Positions 18,006 through 25,916 of a DNA stretch of 64,000 nucleotides are shown here, in pieces. Origin of the DNA: Streptomyces sp. H39-S7 (GTDB taxonomy: Bacteria > Actinomycetota > Actinomycetes > Streptomycetales > Streptomycetaceae); assembly GCF_027158205.1 (NCBI RefSeq), contig NZ_JAPVLU010000039.1, forward strand, positions 1 through 64,000. The letters run 5' to 3'. Made by a program: the position numbers and the translations under genes. Position 1 is the stretch's first letter. Every line of letters begins with the position of its first letter. Under the pieces are notes generated by a model, which worked only from the letters and a program-made list of their open reading frames with translations, searched no databases and was not told where the DNA came from.

Positions 18006-18554
18006 CTACGAAGGCGGTGTCCCACCGGAAGCGTCGGGAGCGTCGTAAGGATCCGCCGCGGAGCAGCCGATCCGTTCGAGGGCCGCGGTGGCGGCCGCCC
18101 GCAGGCGGGAGTGGGCGCACGCGGCCCGCAGTACGGTCGCGGCCCGGGGGTCGCCGAGTTCGCCGAGCCCCTCCACGCACGCGGGGACGGCGTCCCAGCC
18201 GAGCGCCTGCTCGGCCAGCAGCCGGTCCAGGGTCTCGATGAGCGCGGGGACGGATTCCGGGGCCCTCAACTGGACCAGCAGCCGGATCGGGTGTAGGGCG
18301 TAGGCGACCCGGAGCGGGTTGGTCGCGAGCGCGGCGGCGGCCCGCGCGGTGCGGGGATCGCCCAGCAGGGCCAGGGCGCGCGCCGCGGTCTCGGCCCGTG
18401 CGGGTTCGCGGTAGTTGAGCAGCAGGGCGAGGGTTTCGAAGGCCCTGCGGTCGCCCGCCGCGGCCAGTGCCACGGCGGCGGCCTCCCTGGCTTCCAGGGG
18501 CTGCCCCGGTGCGGTGAGTACGCCGGCCAGTTCGTCGCGCGCTGCGGAATCCAC
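18006..18554 (-). CDS. HEAT-repeat protein
   Basis: This is a 182-residue all-helical protein, nearly entirely Ala/Leu/Arg/Glu-rich. Helix pairs of about 30 residues recur, for example AREAAAVALAAAGDRRAFETL, ARAETAARALALLGDPRTARA and CVEGLGELGDPRAATVLRA, each with the G-D-x-R-A turn of HEAT/PBS-lyase repeats. No catalytic residues are evident. HEAT repeats mediate protein contacts, so it is probably a scaffold or adaptor. The start is GTG at 18554. A perfect 19-bp palindrome lies 23 nt upstream, suggesting tight transcriptional control. Confidence 0.8.
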   Translation of the reverse strand: MDSAARDELAGVLTAPGQPLEAREAAAVALAAAGDRRAFETLALLLNYREPARAETAARALALLGDPRTARAAAALATNPLRVAYALHPIRLLVQLRAPESVPALIETLDRLLAEQALGWDAVPACVEGLGELGDPRAATVLRAACAHSRLRAAATAALERIGCSAADPYDAPDASGGTPPS

Positions 18555-18576
18555 CCGCTCAGCCTACGGCGCGCTC

Positions 18577-18595
18577 ATCTGTACGCGGTACAGAT
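18577..18595. promoter_or_regulatory. Perfect 19-bp palindrome, operator candidate
   Basis: ATCTGTAC-GCG-GTACAGAT is an 8-3-8 perfect inverted repeat located 23 nt upstream of the HEAT-repeat start and 324 nt upstream of the dehydrogenase start. The form and promoter-proximal position are those of a binding site for a dimeric repressor (TetR, GntR or MarR type). The regulator is not known. Confidence 0.6.
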
Positions 18596-18918
18596 CACAT
18601 GGGCGGTGGTCTGGCGCGTAGGTTACCGGCCGGTTACCCTCGGACCAACGTGCACGGCAGCCTGGTGACGCAGCCGCCGCGCACAGCCCGGACCGCGCCA
18701 CCCGTACGCGGTCCAGGCAACGCACCACCGCACGACCGTTCAGCAGCACGCAGTACTTCACGTCGGTTCGGCACCATCGCGGCGCGGCCCCGGGACAGGG
18801 CCCGCCCCTCACCCCCTTGCGGGCATCCACCCCTTCTTCGTGGCCCGCGACTCCACCAACTCCTCAGCCGCGCGCGCCTCCCGGCAGCGGCGGTCTCCTC
18901 AGCATCTGGAGTTTCGCG
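18596..18918. other. Long leader/intergenic region upstream of the double dehydrogenase
   Basis: These 323 bases carry no credible gene; open frames here continue antisense or into the dehydrogenase with Pro/Arg-rich content. No riboswitch or terminator was recognised. The promoter of the dehydrogenase must lie in it. Confidence 0.5.
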
Positions 18919-20742
18919 ATGGACCGTCCGTCCAGCAGCAGTCCCCTGCCATCCCTCGGTCTTCCCACCGTCGCCGTCGTCGGCCTCGGCACCATGGGCG
19001 CCGGCATCGCCGAGGTCATGGCCCGCGCCGGCCATGAGGTCATCGGCATCGACACCAGCGACACCGCCGCCCGCAGGGCTGTCACGGCCCTGGACCAGTC
19101 CACGGCGCGCGCCGTGGAGCGCGGCCGGATCACCGAGGCCGAGCGCGCCGACACCCTCGCGCGGTTCCGCACCTTCCCCGATCTGCAGGCGGCCGCCGAG
19201 GCGGACCTGGTCATCGAGGTCGTCAACGAGCAGTTCGAGGTCAAGCAGGCGGTCTTCGAGGCGCTCGACCTGATCGTGAAGCCGGACGCCATCATCGCGA
19301 CGGGCACCAACGCGCTGTCGGTAACGCGGCTGGCCTCGCACACCTCACGCCCGGACCGCGTCCTCGGGCTGCACTTCTTCGCCCCGGCGCCCGCCATGAA
19401 GCTGGTCGAGGTGGTCTCCACCGTCCTGACCTCGCCGGAAGCGACCGCCTCGGTGACCGCGCTGGTGCGCGCGCTCGGCAAGGAGCCGGTCCCGGTCGGC
19501 GACCGGCCCGGCTTCATCGCCGACGGCCTGCTGTTCGGCTACCTCAACCAGGCCGCGGCGATGTACGAGTCGAAGTACGCGACCCGTGAGGACATCGACG
19601 CCGCGATGCGGTTCGGCTGCGGCCTGCCGATGGGCCCGCTGGCGCTGCTCGACCTGATCGGCATCGACACCGCGCAGACCGTCCTGGAGGCGATGTACGA
19701 GGCGTCCCACGACCGGCTGCACGCGCCGGCCCCGATCCTGGGCCAGCTGGCCGCGGCCGGGCTGTCCGGCCGCAAGTCGGGCCGTGGCTTCTACACCTAC
19801 GAGGCCCCCGGCAGCGAGACCGTCGTCGCCGACGCCTCGACCCCGGCCGTCGCCGGGACCGCCGACGGCACGGGTCCCGCCATCCGCAACATCCGCACCG
19901 TGGGCGTCGCCGGATCCGGCACCATGGCGACCGGGATCGCCGAGGTGTTCGCGAAGGCCGGCTACGACGTGGTGCTGGCCGCCCGCTCCCAGGAGAAGGC
20001 CGACCAGGCCGTGGCCCGGCTGGCCAAGTCCCTGGACCGCTCGGTCGCCAAGGGGCGGCTCACGCAGGAGCAGCGTGACGCGACCGTCGCCCGGGTGACG
20101 GCGGCCGGCTCGTACGACGCCTTCGGCGACGTGGACCTGGCCGTCGAGGCGGTCGCCGAGGACCTCGCCGCCAAGCAGGCGCTGTTCGCCGCGCTGGACC
20201 GGGCCTGCAAGCCCGGCGCGGTGCTCGCCACCACGACGTCCTCGCTGCCCGTCATCGCCATCGCCCGCGCGACCTCGCGCCCGCGGGACGTGATCGGGAT
20301 GCACTTCTTCAACCCGGCGCCCGCGATGAAGCTCGTCGAGGTGGTCCGCACCGTCCTGACCGGGGACGATGTGCACGCCACCGTCCGCGCGGTGTGCCTG
20401 AAGGTGCGCAAGCACGCGGTGGACTGCGGAGACCGCGCCGGGTTCATCGTGAACGCGCTGCTGTTCCCGTACCTGAACAACGCGGTGAAGATGGTCCAGG
20501 AGAACTACGCGACGGTGGCGGACATCGACACCGCGATGAAGCTCGGCGGCGGGTACCCGATGGGCCCGTTCGAGCTGCTGGACGTCGTCGGCCTGGACGT
20601 CTCCCTGGCGATCGAGCAGGTGCTGCACAAGGAGTTCCGCGACCCGGGCCTGGCGCCCTCGCCGCTGCTGGAGCACCTGGTGTCGGCGGGGTGCCTGGGC
20701 CGCAAGACGGGCCGCGGCTTCCGCGAGTATGCCCGGCGCTGA
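18919..20742 (+). CDS. Tandem (duplicated) 3-hydroxybutyryl/3-hydroxyacyl-CoA dehydrogenase
   Basis: The 607-residue protein is two complete 3HCDH units, about 14-295 and about 325-607. Each has an NAD-binding motif (GLGTMGAGIAEVMARAG at 22 on; GSGTMATGIAEVFAKAG at 332 on) and a helical C-terminal domain ending GRKSGRGFYTYE or GRKTGRGFREY. The second half keeps the full catalytic set: S441/S442 in TTTSSLPV, H462 and N465 in HFFNPAPAM, E474, and N512 in GFIVNALL. The first half keeps H152 and E164 but reads TGTNALSV, HFFAPAPAM and GFIADGLL, so Ser and both Asn are gone. It would make 3-hydroxybutyryl-CoA or oxidise it next to the ethylmalonyl-CoA genes. A related PaaH2-like enzyme for longer or aromatic acyl-CoAs is possible. 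Confidence 0.92.
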   Translation: MDRPSSSSPLPSLGLPTVAVVGLGTMGAGIAEVMARAGHEVIGIDTSDTAARRAVTALDQSTARAVERGRITEAERADTLARFRTFPDLQAAAEADLVIEVVNEQFEVKQAVFEALDLIVKPDAIIATGTNALSVTRLASHTSRPDRVLGLHFFAPAPAMKLVEVVSTVLTSPEATASVTALVRALGKEPVPVGDRPGFIADGLLFGYLNQAAAMYESKYATREDIDAAMRFGCGLPMGPLALLDLIGIDTAQTVLEAMYEASHDRLHAPAPILGQLAAAGLSGRKSGRGFYTYEAPGSETVVADASTPAVAGTADGTGPAIRNIRTVGVAGSGTMATGIAEVFAKAGYDVVLAARSQEKADQAVARLAKSLDRSVAKGRLTQEQRDATVARVTAAGSYDAFGDVDLAVEAVAEDLAAKQALFAALDRACKPGAVLATTTSSLPVIAIARATSRPRDVIGMHFFNPAPAMKLVEVVRTVLTGDDVHATVRAVCLKVRKHAVDCGDRAGFIVNALLFPYLNNAVKMVQENYATVADIDTAMKLGGGYPMGPFELLDVVGLDVSLAIEQVLHKEFRDPGLAPSPLLEHLVSAGCLGRKTGRGFREYARR

Positions 20743-20839
20743 TCATGAGGGCGGCTGGGGCGGTCTGCTCGGCCCGCGAGGGCCGTCCCGGCCGCCCCGT
20801 ACGTCCCGCGCGGGTCCGGCCATGGAGTACGTTCCACGT

Positions 20840-21652
20840 ATGGCCCAGCCCATCAAGTCCGCGACGAAGTCCACCGCCGAAGGCCCCGCGCCGGCGACGG
20901 CGAACGGCCGCCGTGTCGCCGCACAGCGCCACCGGGTGCGGCAGGACCTCGCCGCGTCCGCGATGCACCTGTTCGCGTCCCGGGGGTACGAGGCCACCAC
21001 CGTCGACGACATCGCCGCGGCGGCCGGGGTGGCCCGCCGGACGTTCTTCCGGCACTTCCGGTCCAAGGAAGAGGCCATCTTCCCCGACCACGACGACACC
21101 CTGGTGCGGGTCCAGGCGGTCCTGGACTCCGCGGAACCCCAGGAGCACCCGCTGGACACCGTGTGCCGCGGCATCACCGAGGTCCTGCGGATGTACGCGG
21201 AGTCCCCCGAGGTGTCCGTGGAGCGGTACCGGCTGACGCGCGAGGTGCCCACGCTGCGGGAGCGCGAGATCGCCTCGGTGGCGCGCTACGAACGGCTCTT
21301 CACCCGCTACCTGCTGGGCCACTTCGACGAGTCGGCGCACCATGACGGCGACGACGACCCGCTGCTCGCCGAGGTCGCCGCGTCGGCCGTGGTGGCGGCG
21401 CACAACCACGTGCTGCGCCGCTGGCTGCGGGCCGGCGGCAAGGGGGACGTGGAGGCGCAACTCGACCACGCCTTCGACGTGATCAAGGTGACGTTCGGCA
21501 CCGGCATAGGGGTCGGGCGGCCGGCGGGGTCCGCTTCGGCGCCCGCCGCGGCGGTCTCGCAGACCGGTGAGGTCGTGGTCACGGTGGCGCGTACGGACGC
21601 CTCTCCCGCCGAAGTGATGCGGATCATCGAGAAGGCGCTGCGGGGCGGCTGA
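20840..21652 (+). CDS. TetR-family regulator between the dehydrogenase and ccr
   Basis: The 270-residue protein has an N-terminal helix-turn-helix (about 35-85) reading ASAMHLFASRGYEATTVDDI then AAAAGVARRTFFRHFRSKEE, the standard TetR pattern. A C-terminal ligand/dimer domain and an extra tail of about 40 residues (ASAPAAAVSQTGEVVVTVARTDASPAEVM) follow. I start at ATG 20840; an in-frame ATG at 20822 is an alternative. It lies 97 nt after the dehydrogenase and upstream of ccr in the same direction, with a terminator between. It is the obvious candidate to bind the paired palindromes at 21771-21807 and so control ccr, perhaps with an acyl-CoA ligand. That pairing is inference. Confidence 0.9.
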   Translation: MAQPIKSATKSTAEGPAPATANGRRVAAQRHRVRQDLAASAMHLFASRGYEATTVDDIAAAAGVARRTFFRHFRSKEEAIFPDHDDTLVRVQAVLDSAEPQEHPLDTVCRGITEVLRMYAESPEVSVERYRLTREVPTLREREIASVARYERLFTRYLLGHFDESAHHDGDDDPLLAEVAASAVVAAHNHVLRRWLRAGGKGDVEAQLDHAFDVIKVTFGTGIGVGRPAGSASAPAAAVSQTGEVVVTVARTDASPAEVMRIIEKALRGG

Positions 21653-21695
21653 CCGCCCGCGCAGCCCCTCGGAGGCACCACACAGCGGCACCGCA

Positions 21696-21728
21696 CAGCG
21701 GCCGTCCGGACGATCCGGGCGGCCGCTG
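21696..21728 (+). terminator. Hairpin terminator after the TetR gene
   Basis: CAGCGGCCG and CGGCCGCTG arms, with an inner CCGGA/TCCGG pairing around CGA, form a long GC-rich stem followed by TTGCTCGTTTG. It separates the regulator from the ccr operon. Confidence 0.7.
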
Positions 21729-21770
21729 TTGCTCGTTTGTGGCGCCGGGATGACACTTGAGAGAAATTGT

Positions 21771-21807
21771 TGGCACGCAGTGTCTTTACGAGTGGCACCG
21801 CGTGCCA
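21771..21807. promoter_or_regulatory. Paired operator-like palindromes upstream of ccr
   Basis: The right site, TGGCAC-CGC-GTGCCA at 21793-21807, is a perfect 6-3-6 palindrome, flanked by partly symmetric TTACG (21786) and CGTAA (21811). The left site, TGGCAC-GCA-GTGTCT at 21771-21785, is an imperfect copy starting exactly 22 bp earlier, about two helical turns. This is the layout of cooperative repressor sites over a promoter. The neighbouring TetR protein is the likely binder; this is inference. Confidence 0.65.
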
Positions 21808-22062
21808 TAACGTAAGTCTCGTCCGGGCGGGCGGCGTGTGGTGATCCCACGCACGCTGTCTGTCCCCAAAGGCCCGGACGCCTGCGTCACAGGCACCCCC
21901 GGACCCGTCCGGGGGAACCACCGCGCCACCGCGCGCACCGGTTCCACCCGTGCGACCGTCACGGGAGCAGCACCCCCGCCGAACCGACGGCACCAATCAC
22001 CCGTCAGCCCTCGCCGACGTTCCCTCAAGCGTTTCAACGTCGCGCTTCGCCGGAGGCACCCC
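21808..22062 (+). promoter_or_regulatory. Long ccr leader with a strong hairpin
   Basis: These 255 bases lie between the palindromes and the GTG of ccr. They hold a perfect 8-bp hairpin CCCCCGGA-CCCG-TCCGGGGG (21896-21915) and a weaker stem around 21832-21855. No B12 box or other riboswitch core that I know is present, although the operon contains a B12 enzyme. A reading frame in phase with ccr extends through the leader but lacks coding character. CGGAGG at 22051 is the ribosome binding site. Confidence 0.45.
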
Positions 22063-23409
22063 GTGAAGGAAATTCTGGACGCGATCCTCGCGTCGGACAG
22101 CTCGGACAGCTCGGCCGCCGACTTCGCGGCACTGCCGCTGCCGGAGTCCTACCGCGCCATCACCGTCCACAAGGACGAGGCCGAGATGTTCGCCGGCCTC
22201 GACAGCCGCGACAAGGACCCGCGCAAGTCCCTGCACCTGGACGACGTGCCGGTCCCCGAACTCGGTCCCGGCGAGGCCCTCGTCGCCGTCATGGCCAGCT
22301 CGGTGAATTACAACTCCGTCTGGACCTCGATCTTCGAGCCGGTCTCCACGTTCTCGTTCCTGGAGCGGTACGGAAGGCTGTCGCCGCTGACCAAGCGGCA
22401 CGACCTGCCCTACCACGTGATCGGCTCCGACCTCGCGGGCGTCGTGCTGCGCACCGGCCCCGGCGTCAACGCCTGGAAGCCGGGCGACAAGGTCGTCGCG
22501 CACTGCCTCTCCGTCGAGCTGGAGTCCTCCGACGGCCACAACGACACGATGCTCGACCCCGAGCAGCGGATCTGGGGCTTCGAGACCAACTTCGGCGGCC
22601 TCGCCGAGATCGCCCTGGTCAAGTCCAACCAGCTGATGCCCAAGCCCGCGCACCTCAGCTGGGAGGAGGCCGCCTCCCCCGGTCTGGTCAACTCCACCGC
22701 CTACCGCCAGCTGGTGTCCCGCAACGGCGCCGACATGAAGCAGGGCGACAACGTGCTGATCTGGGGCGCCTCCGGCGGCCTCGGCTCCTACGCCACCCAG
22801 TTCGCGCTGGCCGGCGGCGCCAACCCGATCTGCGTGGTCTCCAGCGAGCAGAAGGCCGACATCTGCCGCGCGATGGGCGCGACCGCGATCATCGACCGCA
22901 ACGCCGAGGGCTACAAGTTCTGGTCCGACGAGCACACCCAGGACCCGCGCGAGTGGAAGCGGTTCGGCAAGCGCATCCGCGAGCTGACCGGCGGTGAGGA
23001 CATCGACATCGTCTTCGAGCACCCCGGCCGGGAGACCTTCGGCGCCAGCGTCTACGTCACGCGCAAGGGCGGCACCATCACCACCTGCGCCTCGACCTCG
23101 GGTTACATGCACGAGTACGACAACCGCTACCTTTGGATGTCGCTCAAGCGGATCATCGGCTCGCACTTCGCCAACTACCGCGAGGCGTGGGAGGCCAACC
23201 GGCTGATCGCCAAGGGCAAGATCCACCCGACGCTGTCGAAGACGTACTCCCTGGAGGAGACCGGCCAGGCCGCGTACGACGTGCACCGCAACCTCCACCA
23301 GGGCAAGGTCGGCGTCCTGGCGCTGTCCCCGCAGGAGGGCCTGGGCGTCACGGACCACGAGATGCGCGCGCAGCACCTGACGGCGATCAACCGCTTCCGG
23401 AACATCTGA
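22063..23409 (+). CDS. ccr: Crotonyl-CoA carboxylase/reductase
   Basis: This cytoplasmic enzyme reductively carboxylates crotonyl-CoA with CO2 and NADPH to (2S)-ethylmalonyl-CoA, feeding the ethylmalonyl-CoA pathway and polyketide extender units. The 448 residues match the family length. The medium-chain reductase fold is clear from SSVNYNSVWTSIFEPVS, the NADPH motif WGASGGLGSYATQFA and VNSTAYRQLVSRNGA. The CO2-pocket residues described for Kitasatospora (Asn81, Phe170, Glu171, His365, recalled) correspond at a constant +3 offset to N84, F173, E174 and H368 here, so carboxylation should be intact. The GTG start has CGGAGG upstream. The stop shares one base with the mutase start (TGATG). Confidence 0.96.
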   Translation: MKEILDAILASDSSDSSAADFAALPLPESYRAITVHKDEAEMFAGLDSRDKDPRKSLHLDDVPVPELGPGEALVAVMASSVNYNSVWTSIFEPVSTFSFLERYGRLSPLTKRHDLPYHVIGSDLAGVVLRTGPGVNAWKPGDKVVAHCLSVELESSDGHNDTMLDPEQRIWGFETNFGGLAEIALVKSNQLMPKPAHLSWEEAASPGLVNSTAYRQLVSRNGADMKQGDNVLIWGASGGLGSYATQFALAGGANPICVVSSEQKADICRAMGATAIIDRNAEGYKFWSDEHTQDPREWKRFGKRIRELTGGEDIDIVFEHPGRETFGASVYVTRKGGTITTCASTSGYMHEYDNRYLWMSLKRIIGSHFANYREAWEANRLIAKGKIHPTLSKTYSLEETGQAAYDVHRNLHQGKVGVLALSPQEGLGVTDHEMRAQHLTAINRFRNI

Positions 23410-25406
23410 TGACGCGGCGCGAGAAGGACCGTCCGTGGCTCATGCGGACGTACGCCGGCCACTCCACCGCCGAGGCGTCCAACGAGCTGTACAAGAACAA
23501 CCTCGCGAAGGGGCAGACCGGCCTGTCCGTCGCGTTCGACCTGCCGACCCAGACCGGCTACGACCCCGACCACATCCTCGCCCGCGGCGAGGTCGGCCGG
23601 GTCGGCGTCCCGGTCTCGCACATCGGTGACATGCGGCGGCTCTTCCAGGACATCCCCCTGGAGGGGATGAACACCTCGATGACCATCAACGCCACCGCCA
23701 TGTGGCTGCTGGCGATGTACCAGGTGGTCGCCGAGGAGCAGGGCGCCGACATCACCAGGCTCCAGGGGACGACGCAGAACGACATCGTCAAGGAGTACCT
23801 GTCGCGCGGGACGCACGTCTTCCCGCCCGGCCCCTCCCTGCGGTTGACCACGGACATGATCACGTACACGGTCAACAACATCCCCAAGTGGAACCCGATC
23901 AACATCTGCAGCTATCACCTGCAGGAGGCCGGGGCCACGCCGGTCCAGGAGATCGCCTTCGCGATGTCCACCGCGATCGCCGTCCTGGACGCGGTGTTCG
24001 CCTCCGGCCAGATCCCGGAGGACCGCCGCGGCGAGGTGGTCGCCCGCATCTCCTTCTTCGTGAACGCGGGCGTCCGCTTCATCGAGGAAATGTGCAAGAT
24101 GCGGGCCTTCGGCCGCCTCTGGGACACCGTCACCCGGGAGCGCTACGGCATCGAGGACGCCAAGCAGCGCCGGTTCCGCTACGGCGTGCAGGTCAACTCC
24201 CTGGGACTGACCGAGGCCCAGCCGGAGAACAACGTCCAGCGCATCGTCCTGGAGATGCTGGCCGTCACCCTCTCCAAGGACGCCCGCGCCCGCGCCGTGC
24301 AGCTTCCCGCCTGGAACGAGGCGCTGGGCCTGCCCCGGCCCTGGGACCAGCAGTGGAGCCTGCGCATCCAGCAGGTGCTCGCCCATGAGAGCGACCTGCT
24401 GGAGTACGAGGACATCTTCGAGGGCAGCCATGTCATCGAGGCCAAGGTCACCGAGCTCATGGAGCTGGTGACGGCCGAGATGGACCGCATCGAGAAGATG
24501 GGCGGCGCCATGGCCGCCGTCGAGACCGGCTATCTGAAGTCGGCGCTGGTCTCCTCGCACGCCGAGCGCCGCGCACGCATCGAGTCCGGCGAGGAGAAGA
24601 TCGTCGGCGTCAACTCCTACCAGGGCACCGAGCCCAGCCCACTCACCGCCGACCTCGACACCGCCATCATGACCGTCGACCCGGCCAACGAGGCACGCGT
24701 CGTCAGCGCGCTGCACACCTGGCGCGACAACCGCGACGAGCAGCGCGCCCAGGAGTCGGTCGCGGCGCTGAAGGCCGCGGCGGCGGGCAGCGAGAACCTG
24801 ATGGCCGCGACGCTGGAATGCGTACGCGCCGGTGTGACGACCGGCGAGTGGTCCTGGGCGCTGCGGGACGTGTTCGGCGAGTTCCGCGCCCCCACGGGCG
24901 TCAGCAGCGCCCCGGTGGCGGTCACCGCCGAGGCCGGCACCCCGCTGGCCGAGGTGCGCCGCAAGGTCTCCGCGACCGCCGCGGAGCTCGGCAGCGGCAA
25001 GCTGCGGCTGCTGGTCGGCAAGCCGGGCCTGGACGGGCACTCCAACGGCGCCGAGCAGATCGCCGTACGCGCCCGTGACGCCGGGTTCGAGGTGGTCTAC
25101 CAGGGCATCCGGCTCACCCCCGAGCAGATCGTCTCCGCGGCCGTGGCCGAGGATGTGCACTGCGTGGGCCTGTCGATCCTGTCCGGTTCGCACGCGGCAC
25201 TGGTGCCGGACGTGCTGGAGCGGCTCCGCCGGGCCGGCGTGGACGACGTGCCGGTGATCGCCGGCGGCATCATCCCGCCGGCGGACGCGGCGGCGTTGCG
25301 CGCCGCCGGGGTGGCCGCGGTGTTCACTCCGAAGGACTTCGGCATCACTGAGATCATCGGGCGGATCGTGGACGAGATCCGGCTCGCGAACAAGTTGGAG
25401 GTATGA
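23409..25406 (+). CDS. meaA: Adenosylcobalamin-dependent ethylmalonyl-CoA mutase
   Basis: The 665-residue protein has an N-terminal TIM-barrel acyl-CoA mutase domain (about 1-520; GLSVAFDLPTQTGYDPDH, NICSYHLQEAGA) and a C-terminal B12-binding domain (about 530-660). The latter has the D-x-H-x-x-G motif in GKPGLDGHSNGAEQ and GLSILSGSHAALVP. It converts ethylmalonyl-CoA to methylsuccinyl-CoA and resembles methylmalonyl-CoA mutase; position next to ccr and the MeaA-type short N-terminus decide the assignment. The ATG shares a base with the ccr stop, and the stop overlaps the MaoC gene by 4 nt. It is coupled within the ccr operon. Confidence 0.94.
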   Translation: MTRREKDRPWLMRTYAGHSTAEASNELYKNNLAKGQTGLSVAFDLPTQTGYDPDHILARGEVGRVGVPVSHIGDMRRLFQDIPLEGMNTSMTINATAMWLLAMYQVVAEEQGADITRLQGTTQNDIVKEYLSRGTHVFPPGPSLRLTTDMITYTVNNIPKWNPINICSYHLQEAGATPVQEIAFAMSTAIAVLDAVFASGQIPEDRRGEVVARISFFVNAGVRFIEEMCKMRAFGRLWDTVTRERYGIEDAKQRRFRYGVQVNSLGLTEAQPENNVQRIVLEMLAVTLSKDARARAVQLPAWNEALGLPRPWDQQWSLRIQQVLAHESDLLEYEDIFEGSHVIEAKVTELMELVTAEMDRIEKMGGAMAAVETGYLKSALVSSHAERRARIESGEEKIVGVNSYQGTEPSPLTADLDTAIMTVDPANEARVVSALHTWRDNRDEQRAQESVAALKAAAAGSENLMAATLECVRAGVTTGEWSWALRDVFGEFRAPTGVSSAPVAVTAEAGTPLAEVRRKVSATAAELGSGKLRLLVGKPGLDGHSNGAEQIAVRARDAGFEVVYQGIRLTPEQIVSAAVAEDVHCVGLSILSGSHAALVPDVLERLRRAGVDDVPVIAGGIIPPADAAALRAAGVAAVFTPKDFGITEIIGRIVDEIRLANKLEV

Positions 25407-25915
25407 CGGTGCAGTTCGGTCGCACTTACGAAGAGTTCGAGGTCGGTGCTGTCTACAAGCACTGGCCCGGAAAGACGGTCACCGAGTACGACGACCATCT
25501 CTTCTGCCTCCTCACGATGAACCACCACCCGCTCCACATGGACGCGAACTACGCCGAGAACACCACCGACTTCGCCAAGAACGTCGTGGTGGGGAACTAC
25601 ATCTACTCCCTGCTGCTGGGCATGTCCGTGCCGGACGTGTCGGGCAAGGCCATCGCCAACCTGGAGGTCGAGTCGCTCAAGCACGTGGCGCCGACGTTCC
25701 ACGGCGACACGATCTACGGGCAGACCACCGTCCTGGACAAGTGGCCGTCCAAGTCGAAGGACGACCGCGGCATCGTCTACGTCGAGACCAAGGGCTACAA
25801 GCAGGACGGCACCATGGTGTGCGTCTTCCGCCGCAAGGTCATGGTCCCCACCGCCACGTACATCAAGGAACGCGGCGGCGAGCAGCCCGGCCGCCCCGAC
25901 CTGCAGGAGAACTGA
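25403..25915 (+). CDS. MaoC-like hot-dog hydratase (mesaconyl-CoA hydratase candidate)
   Basis: This is a single hot-dog domain of 170 residues with the MaoC pattern YDDHLFCLLTMNHHPLHMDA (Asp and His of the hydratase site) and VVGNYIYSLLLGMSVPD. In the ethylmalonyl-CoA pathway a MaoC enzyme hydrates mesaconyl-C1-CoA to beta-methylmalyl-CoA. Proteobacterial Mch is about 350 residues with two hot-dog units, so this single-unit protein must work as a dimer or act differently. It overlaps the mutase by 4 nt and is followed after 1 nt by the acyl-CoA dehydrogenase. Position in the operon is the main support for substrate. Confidence 0.88.
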   Translation: MTVQFGRTYEEFEVGAVYKHWPGKTVTEYDDHLFCLLTMNHHPLHMDANYAENTTDFAKNVVVGNYIYSLLLGMSVPDVSGKAIANLEVESLKHVAPTFHGDTIYGQTTVLDKWPSKSKDDRGIVYVETKGYKQDGTMVCVFRRKVMVPTATYIKERGGEQPGRPDLQEN

Positions 25916-25916
25916 C

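Noticed and set aside
21771-21790. A sigma-54-like TGGCAC...TGC promoter before ccr
   Set aside because: Streptomycetes lack sigma-54 as far as is known, and the TGGCAC elements are better explained as halves of palindromes.
21808-22062. Cobalamin riboswitch in the ccr leader, suggested by the B12 enzyme downstream
   Set aside because: No B12-box-like sequence was found; only simple hairpins are present.
23175-25193. A 672-codon open frame on the minus strand opposite the mutase gene
   Set aside because: Long antisense frames are a by-product of GC-rich third positions; the composition is Gly/Arg/His/Val-rich without domains, and the plus strand encodes a clear B12 mutase.
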